Of a stretch of 64,000 bases of DNA, positions 34,801 to 43,178 are shown one piece after another (position 1 is the first letter of the stretch; each line of letters begins with the position of its first letter). The stretch spans positions 12,881,869-12,945,868 of the forward strand of contig NC_088711.1 in assembly GCF_963576615.1 (NCBI RefSeq), given 5' to 3'. The notes beneath the pieces were generated by a model. The model made no database searches and had not been told where the DNA came from. It saw nothing but the letters and a program-made list of their open reading frames with translations. This stretch comes from Watersipora subatra (Eukaryota > Bryozoa > Gymnolaemata > Cheilostomatida > Watersiporidae). The position numbers and the translations under genes were made by a program.

Positions 34801-37800
34801 AAGACACGAGTCATATTGAGTGCTGGATCTAGTCTGAACAAGACAAAGGCCATATTTGTGAGCGCTGTGAGTCCCCTAGACAAGACACAAGTCATATTGT
34901 GAGTGCTGGGCATGTAGTTCTGTTCGACGAGTGGCTCACTGAGAGGCCCTTATTTGTTCCAACACTATGACAAAGATGGCTACTAGTGATAGGTTTGTGG
35001 CCTAATTATAAAATTTTATATATTTATGTTCCTTTTAGAATATTTTGAGTGCTCTTTTAATAAATGTGTTGAGTTTTATTATTTTTAAGTTAGGTGTGAT
35101 TGGTAAGATCATAGCTACTAACAGAAACTGTGTTCAAAAATGACACTTTCTAATGTAACAGTTGATTCAATTCTACTAAAGGCTTGTATATCTAACTTAT
35201 TGATGGTATGTAATAAAAATTGTTAACATGAAATAAAAGACTGTGTTCCAAAAGACGATGCATGGCCCTAAAACCTCAACAGACTCAATAGTATGTGAAG
35301 ACAACAGGCTCTAAACAGATGTCAAGGTCAACTTACTGATTATGAAGCTTGTAGCACTTGTTAGAGCCTAGATTGACATACTCAATAGAACTCAGCCATG
35401 CACCTTCTACTAGTAAGAGAGTTCCACCAGCTATAGGACCAAAGGTTGGATCTATCGTGTGCACGTAGGGATGCTGCAACAGAAAGTTGATATGCTCTCT
35501 GTGCTATGTAGCTTCAAGTTAAATCGGATTAAAAAGTTGAATAATATTAAACCAGTGCGAGTTGACATGCATATTCATAAGGCCAGTCTGTTACCTTACG
35601 TATTGTTAAAACTATTATTATCATACATCCTTGTTTAGAAAGCCATGACAATGCATAGCAATCTTATCAGAGTATCAAACAAATTACTTACACATTTGTC
35701 ATCAGCTAGTTGAGGCTTTATACCAGCACCTTCAGTGTTGCACCCACACCGTCCGTCGGTGCAATTTTCAGCCTTAGCACCAACTCCACAGTTACAGGGC
35801 ATGCAACTACCCAAAATCTCATAGCTGTCATGTGGGCAATCTGTACATCGGTTACCTTTATAGCCTCTTGGACACAAGCACCTGTGGCAGATAGCCAACC
35901 CTTACTGTCACCCTGCTAGTGCATTAGTTTAGGCTAGTAGTTACCCTAATACTTTGAACCTGAGTTGGACTGCGCTCTAAAAAGTTTGGAATGTGTTAAG
36001 AATATATAGGGAAACATGCAGTTGAATAGAAAAACTCAGAGAGCAGAACGTGTACATAACCATTGACAAAGTTAACGAATATCTAGGAATATTTAAGGTT
36101 TCAGATATTTGGTGTTTCACAGTGGCTAGGCAGGTAGTTAGGTAAGTAGTTAGTTAACTAGGTAGGTAGGTAGTTAGGTAAGTAGGTAGGTAAGTAGTTA
36201 GTTAACTAGGTAGGTAGGTAGTTAGGTAAGTAGGTAGGTAAGTAGTTAGTTAACTAGGTAGGTAGGTAGTTAGGTAAGTAGGGAGGTAGTTAGGTAAGTA
36301 GGTAGGTAAGTAGTTAGTTAACTAGGTAGGTAGGTAGTTAGGTAACTAGGTAGGTAGTTAGGTAAATAGGCAGGTAAGTAGTTAGTTAACTAGGTAGGTA
36401 GGTAGTTAGGTAAGTAGTTAGGTAGGTAGTTAGGTAAGTAGGTAGGTAAGTAGTTAGTTAACTAGGTAGGTAGGTAGTTAGGTTGGTAGTCAGGTAGGTA
36501 TATAGGAAGGTATAGCAAACATTAAATCATGAAGCTGTTAACAGCACAAATCACCTAGAATGACACTTGGACATGGATACACGAATGTAGGTATGATAAC
36601 GTAAAGGTACCTAAAATGAAGGCATGCGGATACATATTTGCTAATACATTTAAAAAGCTTTCTATAAATGAGTGGAGTTCTGTATGCATACCTAGTGGTT
36701 TATGTACAGCTATGCAAAGTTCTTTGCAAACCTACACCGCACATTCAGACCAAAACGTGATAAACTTCCTGTAGAATAAAAGGTGAACCCAACTACTTTC
36801 TATGATTCGTAGGTACTTGTATATGAGCGCTGACTAGTTTGCCTTGCAAGATCTGAATCTAATGACAACAATAGCACAAAAGTAAAGGCGAGCTCTTTAG
36901 TCAATTCATAAATAAGTGGAATGACATGAATAAAATCACCAACTTGCCTGTAGCCTGATGCTTGCTCATAGTTAGGCACAGTGTAAACTCTGAAGTTGGA
37001 AACATCTCCTCCTGCCGAGTCTGACATATTTGATGAACTTATGTCAAGCTGTCCTCCATTTTTACACACGCCGCTATATAATAAATACCAAGATGGTTAC
37101 TTGGTATCCGTGCTAGTTAATTTAGCTAACTTTCATTTAAACATATAAAAAGTACTTAAGTACTGTAATAGCAAATAAGTAGGAATAGCCGACAGTTTGA
37201 CAACTTGATGATAGCTGTCAACTTGTGGCCAGAGACAGGTGTCATACCAGATGTCTGAGGCCTGGCCTAGTTTTCTCGTTTATCTCAGAGAAATAAGATG
37301 TATTGCTAAATTTAGAACTAAAACAGTACTGTATCTGCAATAGCCCACCCCGGGGCTTGTTTGCTGACTTTCAGGTCAAGCACCTTGACTAGCCATACTA
37401 TTGTGGGTTGAGGCACCCATCACTACTTTCATGGCTAATAATTGATAAAATATTTATATATATATAAATATTTTATCAATTATGAAAAAAAAAATATATA
37501 TATANNNNNNNNNNNNNNNNNNNNNNNNNNNNNNNNNNNNNNNNNNNNNNNNNNNNNNNNNNNNNNNNNNNNNNNNNNNNNNNNNNNNNNNNNNNNNNNN
37601 NNNNNNNNNNNNNNNNNNNNNNNNNNNNNNNNNNNNNNNNNNNNNNNNNNNNNNNNNNNNNNNNNNNNNNNNNNNNNNNNNNNNNNNNNNNNNNNNNNNN
37701 NNNNCATGCAATGCGAGGCACTGTAAGGCGCCATAATCTTCAGCTTAGTTTATAAACAAAAGAAATTTGGGTTACTTTACTGTAAAATACCGATGATATA

Positions 37801-40800
37801 CAGCCCTCAAAAGATAGGCGATGGCTATCATATGGACTGGGTTTAATTAAAACTGTTAGGATTGTGCTAGCCTGGATTTCGGAGCTAACACAACTCTCGC
37901 CGGGTGGTCGCGTTGCCTTGTTAGGTTTTTGAAAACACGACTCGCTGTTAACATGTCATTAGCTCATTCAGTCAGTAGGCCTCGCGGTTCACAATAACAA
38001 ACCTCGAATTTCTACAATGTAGGGGTAACAAAAAAAAAACCTAACCTAACTAAAAAATGGATCTATAGAAAATAAAACATTTGAAATTATCTACTTTTAC
38101 TAATTTTGAATTTGGTAGGTGTCGTAGTATATGCTTAAAGTTAAATACAATTTACCCAAAATGACCAGAACAAGGTCTTTTTTTCCTAGTTTTTTGATCA
38201 ATATTTTGCCTCCCCCTAATATAAAATGACAAAGTCTTTCATCCATGTCACATTGTTTTATCTGACCAATAATATGGGACAGCAGGCAAAGCTGTGCAGT
38301 GTAGTTTTCATACTCAAAATCTAAATATAAAACTGAATTTGGGCTATTTTACGATTGCGACTATTAATATTGTGAATGGCAACTGACTGATCATAACGGT
38401 GACAATATTGGGCAACTATATTTATTTGAAAACAAAATGAATTCAACAGATCAGTAAAATAACCACTATTGTTCATAATATTTGTAAATTTACGAGGGGC
38501 TATATTCAGCATATTTGTTTGTTCGGGTGCCATGTTCGGGTTCATCCCAACAGAGCTCGATCATTAAGCCCCGCCCTTCCCTATCCTTGTTGGAGCTGTA
38601 TATCATTGAAAATACCAAACACTTTAGGAAGCCAGAACTCCTGAACATCAAAATGCATTATAATTCTTTCATGTTCTCATAAGTTCAACAATTCCTATGG
38701 TAAACATGCTTGGCAAACAGGAGGATATGTCTATATCTAAGTAATTTATATTTTGTTGAAAAGTTTCAGACGTCATGAATATGACTTGTTAACAGCTGTA
38801 TCCACCCTCTTGACCTACCTGCCAAAAACAGCTATTTCATTGATGACAAATCGCTTAACAACTTCAATATGGAAGTCATAAAGATGGAATGAGATGGTTT
38901 GAGCCTCAAAGACCCCGTCCTGCACTGATTCATCGAAAGCAGTTTGATTTTTTATGATTTCATCAGGGTATAGGATAGTTCGAGTCCAGTCCAGATACAT
39001 AATCCTTGCATCTTTATTATAAGGCTCACTATTAAACAGTTATGGTAAGCGTTGTAGCGGTACAATGCATTGATATATGGACTATGCAAAGCCAACTGAT
39101 ATAACAAATACATACTTTTACGTAGGCCTATCTATGAATTCCATCTACAAATATCTAAGTTTATCTTATTGTTCATTTGCACCCGACATCGGTGAAAGCT
39201 TTTCCTATTGTTTCTCATCTCAGCATTCCAACAGCTTATACCTTATAAGTACTCAAATGAATACAGCTAGATAAACCCTATTATCTATCAGAGCTGATAA
39301 GTTGTAAGTACAGAGTCCAGCCTTCACACTCTCAACAAGAGTAAATAAGATTATTGTGGTAATCAGTCAGCGTAAAGCCAATCAGTGATTTTCCCTCCAG
39401 TTATTGGATGAGACGTAAATCACACATTTTAGATACTATTTAAAAAATCTTAATTGCTGAATTATGTTTTTTATGACGGTAAAGAGACTACTCACTGATG
39501 GTAGAACGTTACCTGTGAAAGAGTCTGGTAAAATCTTGACAATGGAGAGGAGCACCCTGTGGTAAGTTTTCTGGTAATGGAAGAGAACAATCTGGAGAGA
39601 TGACAAAAAGGGTCTCGTCTTGTGCATTCTCATCACGTTTTTTTGTTACAACCAAATATTTTGACAAGGATTGTACTGTCAAGGTTGCATAGAATATCTA
39701 CAATAACATGCATGTGTATGAACGTCGCATACATAAGTATATGTTGTATTAATACTAATAAGTAGCATATATAATCAATGTATAATTATAATATACACAT
39801 CGGGGTACAAATAGCGTGTGTAAATGTAGTTCTAAACTTCACTTTTAATGTACGTATATGACAATAGAAAATGAATTCAACATAAAATTACCTGATAGGA
39901 TGTACCAAGATCTATTGTTATTTTTGTCTGATTGGTCGTGTTAGATGCTATCCAATAAGTAGTCAAATCTCCATCAGTTATCTGCTGCGCCAGAAATGAC
40001 TCGTCACTAAATCGCCGAACAGTTTCACCACCATTAACAGACTGGCAAAGAACTCCCGCATAATTTTCATCATTGAATGACGGCCATCTTCGAAATATTG
40101 GAAAGCTCTGGTTACAGCTGCATTCAGGTGATGGATATACTGATGGCTGTGAACAAGTTCTCATCATGTACAGTTGTCTGTAACAACACAAAATTCAATG
40201 GAATCACTCTATTAAGGAGGAAATAACGCTACAGACTTGTTAGAATATCACTCTATTCTGGAGTATTTCTTCATTCAACTGAATACAAACACTGCAAACA
40301 AGCTAAATACAGTATATCATGTCTTTCACAAACATGAATTTATCTATAAAATAGGAAACTTCAATACTCACTCAGTGGTGACAGTTTCATTGAATATCTT
40401 CCAGTCATCAATATTGTATCTAAATGAGTCAGTAGGAGGCGCTAGAGTAAGACTGGTTAGAGCTATGTTTGCCGCAGAATAGATGACTGTTCCATTCAAA
40501 AGGAAGGCAACACCCTTGTTGTCACCTGACTGCAAATGAATGGCAATAAAATGTAGTTAAATTGAACAGCTATTGTCATAGATACATTTATAAATACCTT
40601 CATAGATACGTTCGTAGATACATTCATACACTCGCACTCGTTTTATACAGCATAACTCTATGTATAGCATAACTTTATGTATTGGCAGGAGACTTTTTAC
40701 CATTAAGGCTAACTGGTTAGCTCCATTGACGTCGAGTGCGGCAAAACCACTTGCCTACAAATAGATAAGAGGTACCTTAAAATTTGAGCAGTAAATGGTA

Positions 40801-43178
40801 AAAACAAGTAAAGGAAATCACATGCACTTATATGTACATACAGACTGCTGAACTGGTCCAGTGCTCTTATCAGATTCACTCGTTGCATAAAACAAATCAC
40901 AGGTTTGTTTCTCCTGAGATACGTTGACTCGGATCAGCACATTGTAAGCAAATCCTTGGAAGGTGGCATTGAGAAAGTCACTTTCTCCATCCAAAACGCT
41001 GCAATATAAAGCTACAGTCTACATAGTTTCCTTGCGTAGCAGTAACTACTAGTGAAACTAGGCACAACCTTCATACCTAGTCTGAACATGTTCTTTCATG
41101 ATTATGTTAATCTGTTTGTTAAAAACAGTAAAACATGAGAATATGACTGAGCTTCATGCATGTTCACTGAACAAATAGAATTTTAAATGCTTTTTGTGGT
41201 TGCTCACAAATATTTCAAACGAAACTTTAGTGCTTAGATTTAGGTTCCACCGCCAATAGTTTTAGCCTACATAAAAATAAAAAATTGTTTCATTTAATAT
41301 CCGATATAACATCTAAGCAGTTAATCAGTCATTCAACTAGCTGTCAGTCTAATCTTTAGTCCTATAAAATATTAATCATTGTGTGCTGGTGCAGAAAATT
41401 AATGCATTAATTTGAAATGCTGTCAGTTGATCTCAAATTTGATGTTTAGACGATGCCTTACTTTTACCTATTGGTATTATACAAGTAACTTATATTTGAA
41501 GTGTTATTCCTCAATGGCAATGACTTCATTTTAAATTTAAAACAATTTATCAATCAATTGTTTAGGTGAAAAATGTAACTTTTTCATATTTTTGAACACA
41601 AAAATGAATCTAGGTTCAGCTGTTAGAAAATACAAAAATAAAGACAGATTTTCTAAAACACTTCAATTTGTGGTTAAGACGTTTGAAATTTATCTTATTT
41701 GCTAGTAAACTGACTTGAATTAATGCGATGTCAGTTAAATTCTTTGCAGCAGTAATTATAACAATAATAACAATAGTTAAAATAAATCTTTAGAATAAAA
41801 TCTTAATGACAGTGATGCTCACTGCCCTTTCTCTCTTTCATTGCGTCGAGTGTTTTAAATCTTTGTATCTTGATACACTCGGTCTAGCACCTGTACAGGT
41901 TGTCAGTCCTTATCAAATAATACAAACTATTGACTTAAGTTTAAAGGAATTAGTAATAAACAGAAACAAAAGATTGCTAAACATCAAAACTGAAATACTT
42001 AAAATGAATACTGCTGCATAATATAACTCATAATTAATATTACTATAATAAAACTACCCATAATTAATATTACTACAATAAAACTACCCATAAGTAATAT
42101 TACAATGATAAAACTATTGCTGTAAATGATACTTTGCTTATTCAAGCGTGACCCGACTGCGAGTATTTATGGAGTCCTAAGTCTTGTAACTCATCAATCA
42201 TCTCTTCAACTAAATTAGACCAAACTCACTGCATTAAGCATAGTTCCCATATCGATTGCGAGACCCGGGCAGTAACTTGCGCAGCAAAACGCTTGTGACG
42301 CTAGGCTCCGCGGCTTCTATTCACATATTTGCTGCATCGCTAATAATCGCATAAAATGTTCGCTCGCCATGCCCTTTCGATAATGGTGACCATCACCTGT
42401 ACAGTGCATTTCGGAAAAGTTTTGCCTGCGGCTTTTCGCGAAATGTGAACAGCGCTAAACTTTTACGTTGACCGCCGGCAACTACCTGCGGTACTCGGCG
42501 GTACCCGGTGTGTAAGTTCACATTTCACCGCAATAGCCTGTGGTGCTGTCATTGGTGCTTTGCGATGTATATGGGAACCAGGCTTAACTTACATTGTTTT
42601 TATGTGATATAATAGCAAATATAAATAGCAAACCTGGGAGGATTTATAAACTCTTGCACAAGTAATGTTCCGCTCGCTAGTATCGTTTGCAATACTATGT
42701 CGATAACGAGTTAGAAGAAAATTGGTATTCAATTTATTACATACCCGGAGACTGAGAGAGACAGCACGTAGGTTCTAGCTACGCTCCAGTCAGATTCAGC
42801 TACATTTTCTCCTGACAGCAGGTCACTTTGGCTGTTTGCCGGAGTAATTTGTTGGATATTTGGAGGGCTGTCGGGACTGTCGGAAGTACATGCTGCTAAG
42901 CATTCAATAATCTTGAACCTTTGTCCATTAGAATCCTTTTCAAGAAGATCGCCGACGGCAAAGCTTCCGATTGGAAAAAAGCCTGAGAAACCCAAGTCAC
43001 AGTGATCATTGGGTGACGCCGTTATCCTTTTGAATAATGCAGCATTGAGCAGAGGGCTGCCAACGGCGATAGAGTAATCCTGATTGGCGGGAGATGATAT
43101 ATTAGAGCCAGTGAGTATATAATACTGTTCAGTGAGACTTATGAGAGAGGAAATAGTCAGCAGCAATGTGACGATCAT
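22440..43178 (-). CDS. Receptor tyrosine kinase, Met/Axl-like kinase with laminin-N, EGF and IPT ectodomain
   Basis: Single-pass cell-surface tyrosine kinase. Coding exons in transcript order: 42745-43178, 40842-40998, 40701-40754, 40372-40529, 39892-40177, 39513-39591, 38819-39011, 36948-37073, 35692-35881, 35337-35473, 32977-33138, 32711-32825, 31850-32177, 30837-31009, 29612-29819, 28996-29187, 27420-27610, 26422-26694, 25033-25169, 23108-23302, 22440-22812. The 21 exons sum to 4161 nt (1386 residues) and every junction is in phase; one intron is GC-AG. Domains by residue: signal peptide 1-18; unassigned region to 267; laminin-N-like 268-453; EGF repeats 454-559; about three IPT domains 560-880 with an RRKR cleavage-type site at 730-733; membrane span 887-911; kinase about 960-1255; tail to 1386. 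Sema and PSI domains of Met are absent. Catalytic residues are all present. No human orthologue recognised, so no symbol given. Confidence 0.9.
23108..29187 (-). CDS. Receptor kinase exons encoding the juxtamembrane region and catalytic domain
   Basis: Five exons (28996-29187, 27420-27610, 26422-26694, 25033-25169, 23108-23302). The P-loop is [10 protein letters not shown] (Gly969, 971, 974), the ATP lysine lies in VAVKTIK (Lys994) and the helix-C glutamate is probably Glu1014. The second lobe starts with [13 protein letters not shown], as in Met. The catalytic loop is HRDLAARN (Asp1091, Asn1096) and the magnesium site is DFG at 1109-1111. The activation loop DIYQEDYYR has the Y-x-x-x-Y-Y arrangement of Met, Axl and insulin receptors. 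[14 protein letters not shown] and [12 protein letters not shown] mark the C-lobe. Just after the domain comes NPAYEND, an NPxY motif that could bind PTB domains. All essential residues are present, so the kinase should be active. Confidence 0.92.
23850..24269 (+). mobile_element. SINE-like composite element with internal tRNA-like segment, copy a
   Basis: The 5' block CCGGCGTTGCACAAGCAATA and AAAAACAGCTTCTAAACA match copies at 1727 and 28684. A tRNA-like segment follows at 24106-24180 (GTGTGGATTAATGGGTAAGC as an A-box-like start). The 3' body AGCTATAACTGGACACACAA leads to TTTATGTATATAGAT. It lies in the intron between the last two kinase-domain exons (23108-23302 and 25033-25169) of the receptor gene. 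Confidence 0.55.
25309..26184 (+). mobile_element. TTAA-flanked foldback element, family 1, copy 2
   Basis: Bounded by TTAA at 25305-25308 and 26185-26188, with the same AGGTTGACTTGCAAC inverted ends and interior as copy 1. It sits inside the receptor kinase intron between exons 26422-26694 and 25033-25169, and the splice sites of both exons are untouched. The copies are close enough to suggest fairly recent activity of the family. Confidence 0.92.
26965..27210. repeat. Degenerate palindromic repeat of AGTATCTATAGA
   Basis: Many variants of AGTATCTATAGATACTCT and its reverse complement follow each other irregularly, so the stretch can fold on itself in several registers. It is within an intron of the receptor kinase gene. 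Confidence 0.7.
27697..28203. mobile_element. 507-bp foldback element with AAGGTTCGGCCACACG ends
   Basis: Two arms of about 190 bases are near-perfect inverted copies: AAGGTTCGGCCACACGTAAT at the left, and its reverse complement (CGTGTGGCCGGACCTT) at the right end. A central spacer of about 130 bases separates them. The arms include an EcoRI-type GAATTC cluster and GACTCTAGTAG. No coding capacity, and no clear target duplication. It lies in the intron between kinase exons 28996-29187 and 27420-27610. Confidence 0.9.
28262..28684 (-). mobile_element. SINE-like composite element with internal tRNA-like segment, copy b
   Basis: Read on the minus strand it begins AGCTGTGCTACCTGGCGTTG and GGGTATTAAAAATCAGCTTA. 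It passes through a tRNA-like segment at 28382-28443 (GTGTGGCTTAGTTAGTAAAG; an anticodon-stem-like CGGACT paired with GGTCCG; then a B-box-like ATATCAAATC). It continues into GCTATAGCTGGACG and an AT-repeat tail with GATAGATAG. It is inside a receptor kinase intron. Confidence 0.65.
29612..29819 (-). CDS. Receptor kinase transmembrane exon
   Basis: Residues 865-933. It opens with [14 protein letters not shown], the final strand of the last IPT-like domain. Then comes the membrane span [20 protein letters not shown] and a basic stop-transfer [13 protein letters not shown]. It starts in phase 0 after TTGTAG and ends in phase 1 before GTAAGT. The first 14 residues and the splice phase match the exon at 62525-63121 of the neighbouring gene. 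Confidence 0.93.
30837..35473 (-). CDS. Receptor kinase exons encoding the IPT/TIG stalk
   Basis: Five exons (35337-35473, 32977-33138, 32711-32825, 31850-32177, 30837-31009), residues 560-864. The first IPT unit starts with [18 protein letters not shown] and ends with FYCRTPP. The second has [12 protein letters not shown], then [14 protein letters not shown], the G-G-x-x-x-x-x-x-G-x-N-L pattern of plexin and Met IPT domains. The third has [18 protein letters not shown] and [11 protein letters not shown] basic SARRKRETD between the second and third (RRKR at 730-733) fits furin cleavage, which would give two chains as in Met and several plexins. Several N-x-T/S sites are present. Two minisatellites lie in its introns. 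Confidence 0.88.
31118..31833 (+). repeat. 32-bp minisatellite, about 22 units
   Basis: Units of AAGAAGTACAGTTATCACTT followed by TGATAGCAAGGT, with CCTTAATAGCAAGGT variants at the left and more regular units at the right. The array fills the receptor kinase intron between exons 31850-32177 and 30837-31009 and stops 16 bases from the donor of the former. Each unit carries CAAGGTAAG, a donor-like word on the opposite strand to the gene. Confidence 0.95.
33303..34908. repeat. 39-bp minisatellite, about 36 regular units plus degenerate left edge
   Basis: Regular units of GTCATATTGAGTGCTGGATC followed by TAGCCTGAACAAGACACGA run from about 33443 to 34854, with diverged units at both edges. Because 39 is 13 codons and the unit lacks stops in several frames, it creates long open frames on both strands (33522-34913 minus and 33529-34692 plus). 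It lies wholly inside a receptor kinase intron (between exons 35337-35473 and 32977-33138). I therefore treat both frames as artefacts. Confidence 0.97.
35692..37073 (-). CDS. Receptor kinase exons encoding EGF / laminin-EGF repeats
   Basis: Two exons (36948-37073 and 35692-35881), residues 454-559. A first EGF domain has [10 protein letters not shown], a spacer, then [14 protein letters not shown]; the C-x-C-P-x-G-Y-x-G-x-x-C ending is diagnostic. It is directly followed by a laminin-EGF-like stretch ([31 protein letters not shown]). The junction between the two exons uses a GC donor (CTACAG then GCAAGT) and falls inside the first EGF domain. The domain is only correct if this GC-AG intron is spliced. 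Confidence 0.88.
36118..36512 (+). repeat. GGTA/GTTA tetranucleotide-derived array
   Basis: Higher-order repeats of TAGGTAGGTAGTTAGGTAAG and TAGTTAGTTAACTAGG fill this intronic stretch of the receptor kinase gene, about six imperfect long units. Confidence 0.9.
37438..37483. repeat. Perfect 46-bp AT palindrome beside the assembly gap
   Basis: ATAATTGATAAAATATTTAT, a TATATA centre and the exact reverse complement form an uninterrupted palindrome. It is 21 bases from the N run. Confidence 0.95.
37505..37704. other. Assembly gap, 200 N
   Basis: Exactly 200 N bases, so probably a placeholder length. It falls in the receptor kinase intron between exons 38819-39011 and 36948-37073. Those two exons join in phase (2 into 1), so no coding exon has to be missing, but one cannot be excluded. 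Confidence 0.99.
38819..40177 (-). CDS. Receptor kinase exons encoding a laminin N-terminal-like domain
   Basis: Three exons (39892-40177, 39513-39591, 38819-39011), residues 268-453. The strongest signature is [18 protein letters not shown] followed by KITIDLG, the D-G-D-x-x-T-Y-W...hydrophobic-D-L-G pattern of laminin N-terminal (domain VI) and related galactose-binding jelly rolls. Cysteines at the start (RTCSQ, ECSCNQ, VLCQS) fit domain VI better than a discoidin domain. [14 protein letters not shown] closes it, as the last strand does in domain VI before the first EGF. The acceptor of the third exon (AAAG at 39012-39013) was chosen for phase and is the least certain splice site in the gene. 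Confidence 0.8.
40372..43178 (-). CDS. Receptor kinase exons 1-4: signal peptide and unassigned N-terminal region
   Basis: Exons 42745-43178, 40842-40998, 40701-40754, 40372-40529 (residues 1-267). The ATG at 43176-43178 is followed by [15 protein letters not shown], a typical signal peptide. The next 250 residues have few cysteines and several N-glycosylation sites. [12 protein letters not shown] and [14 protein letters not shown] suggest a beta-rich lectin-like fold. The position before a laminin-N domain recalls usherin, whose N-terminus is a laminin-G-like jelly roll, but I cannot show that similarity by eye. Confidence 0.8.
42238..42583. mobile_element. 346-bp inverted-repeat element with TTAA target duplication
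   Basis: TTAA at 42234-42237 and 42584-42587 flank GCATAGTTCCCATATCGATT and its imperfect reverse complement (ATATGGGAACCAGGC). The interior is G+C-rich with GCGAAATGTGAAC and CCGGTGTGTAAGTTCACATT words. It lies in intron 1 of the receptor kinase gene. Its ends differ from the larger TTAA family of this window. Confidence 0.75.

Noticed and set aside
33522..34913. 463-codon minus-strand frame, repeated [13 protein letters not shown]
   Set aside because: Product of the 39-bp satellite, inside a receptor kinase intron, with an equally long frame on the other strand.
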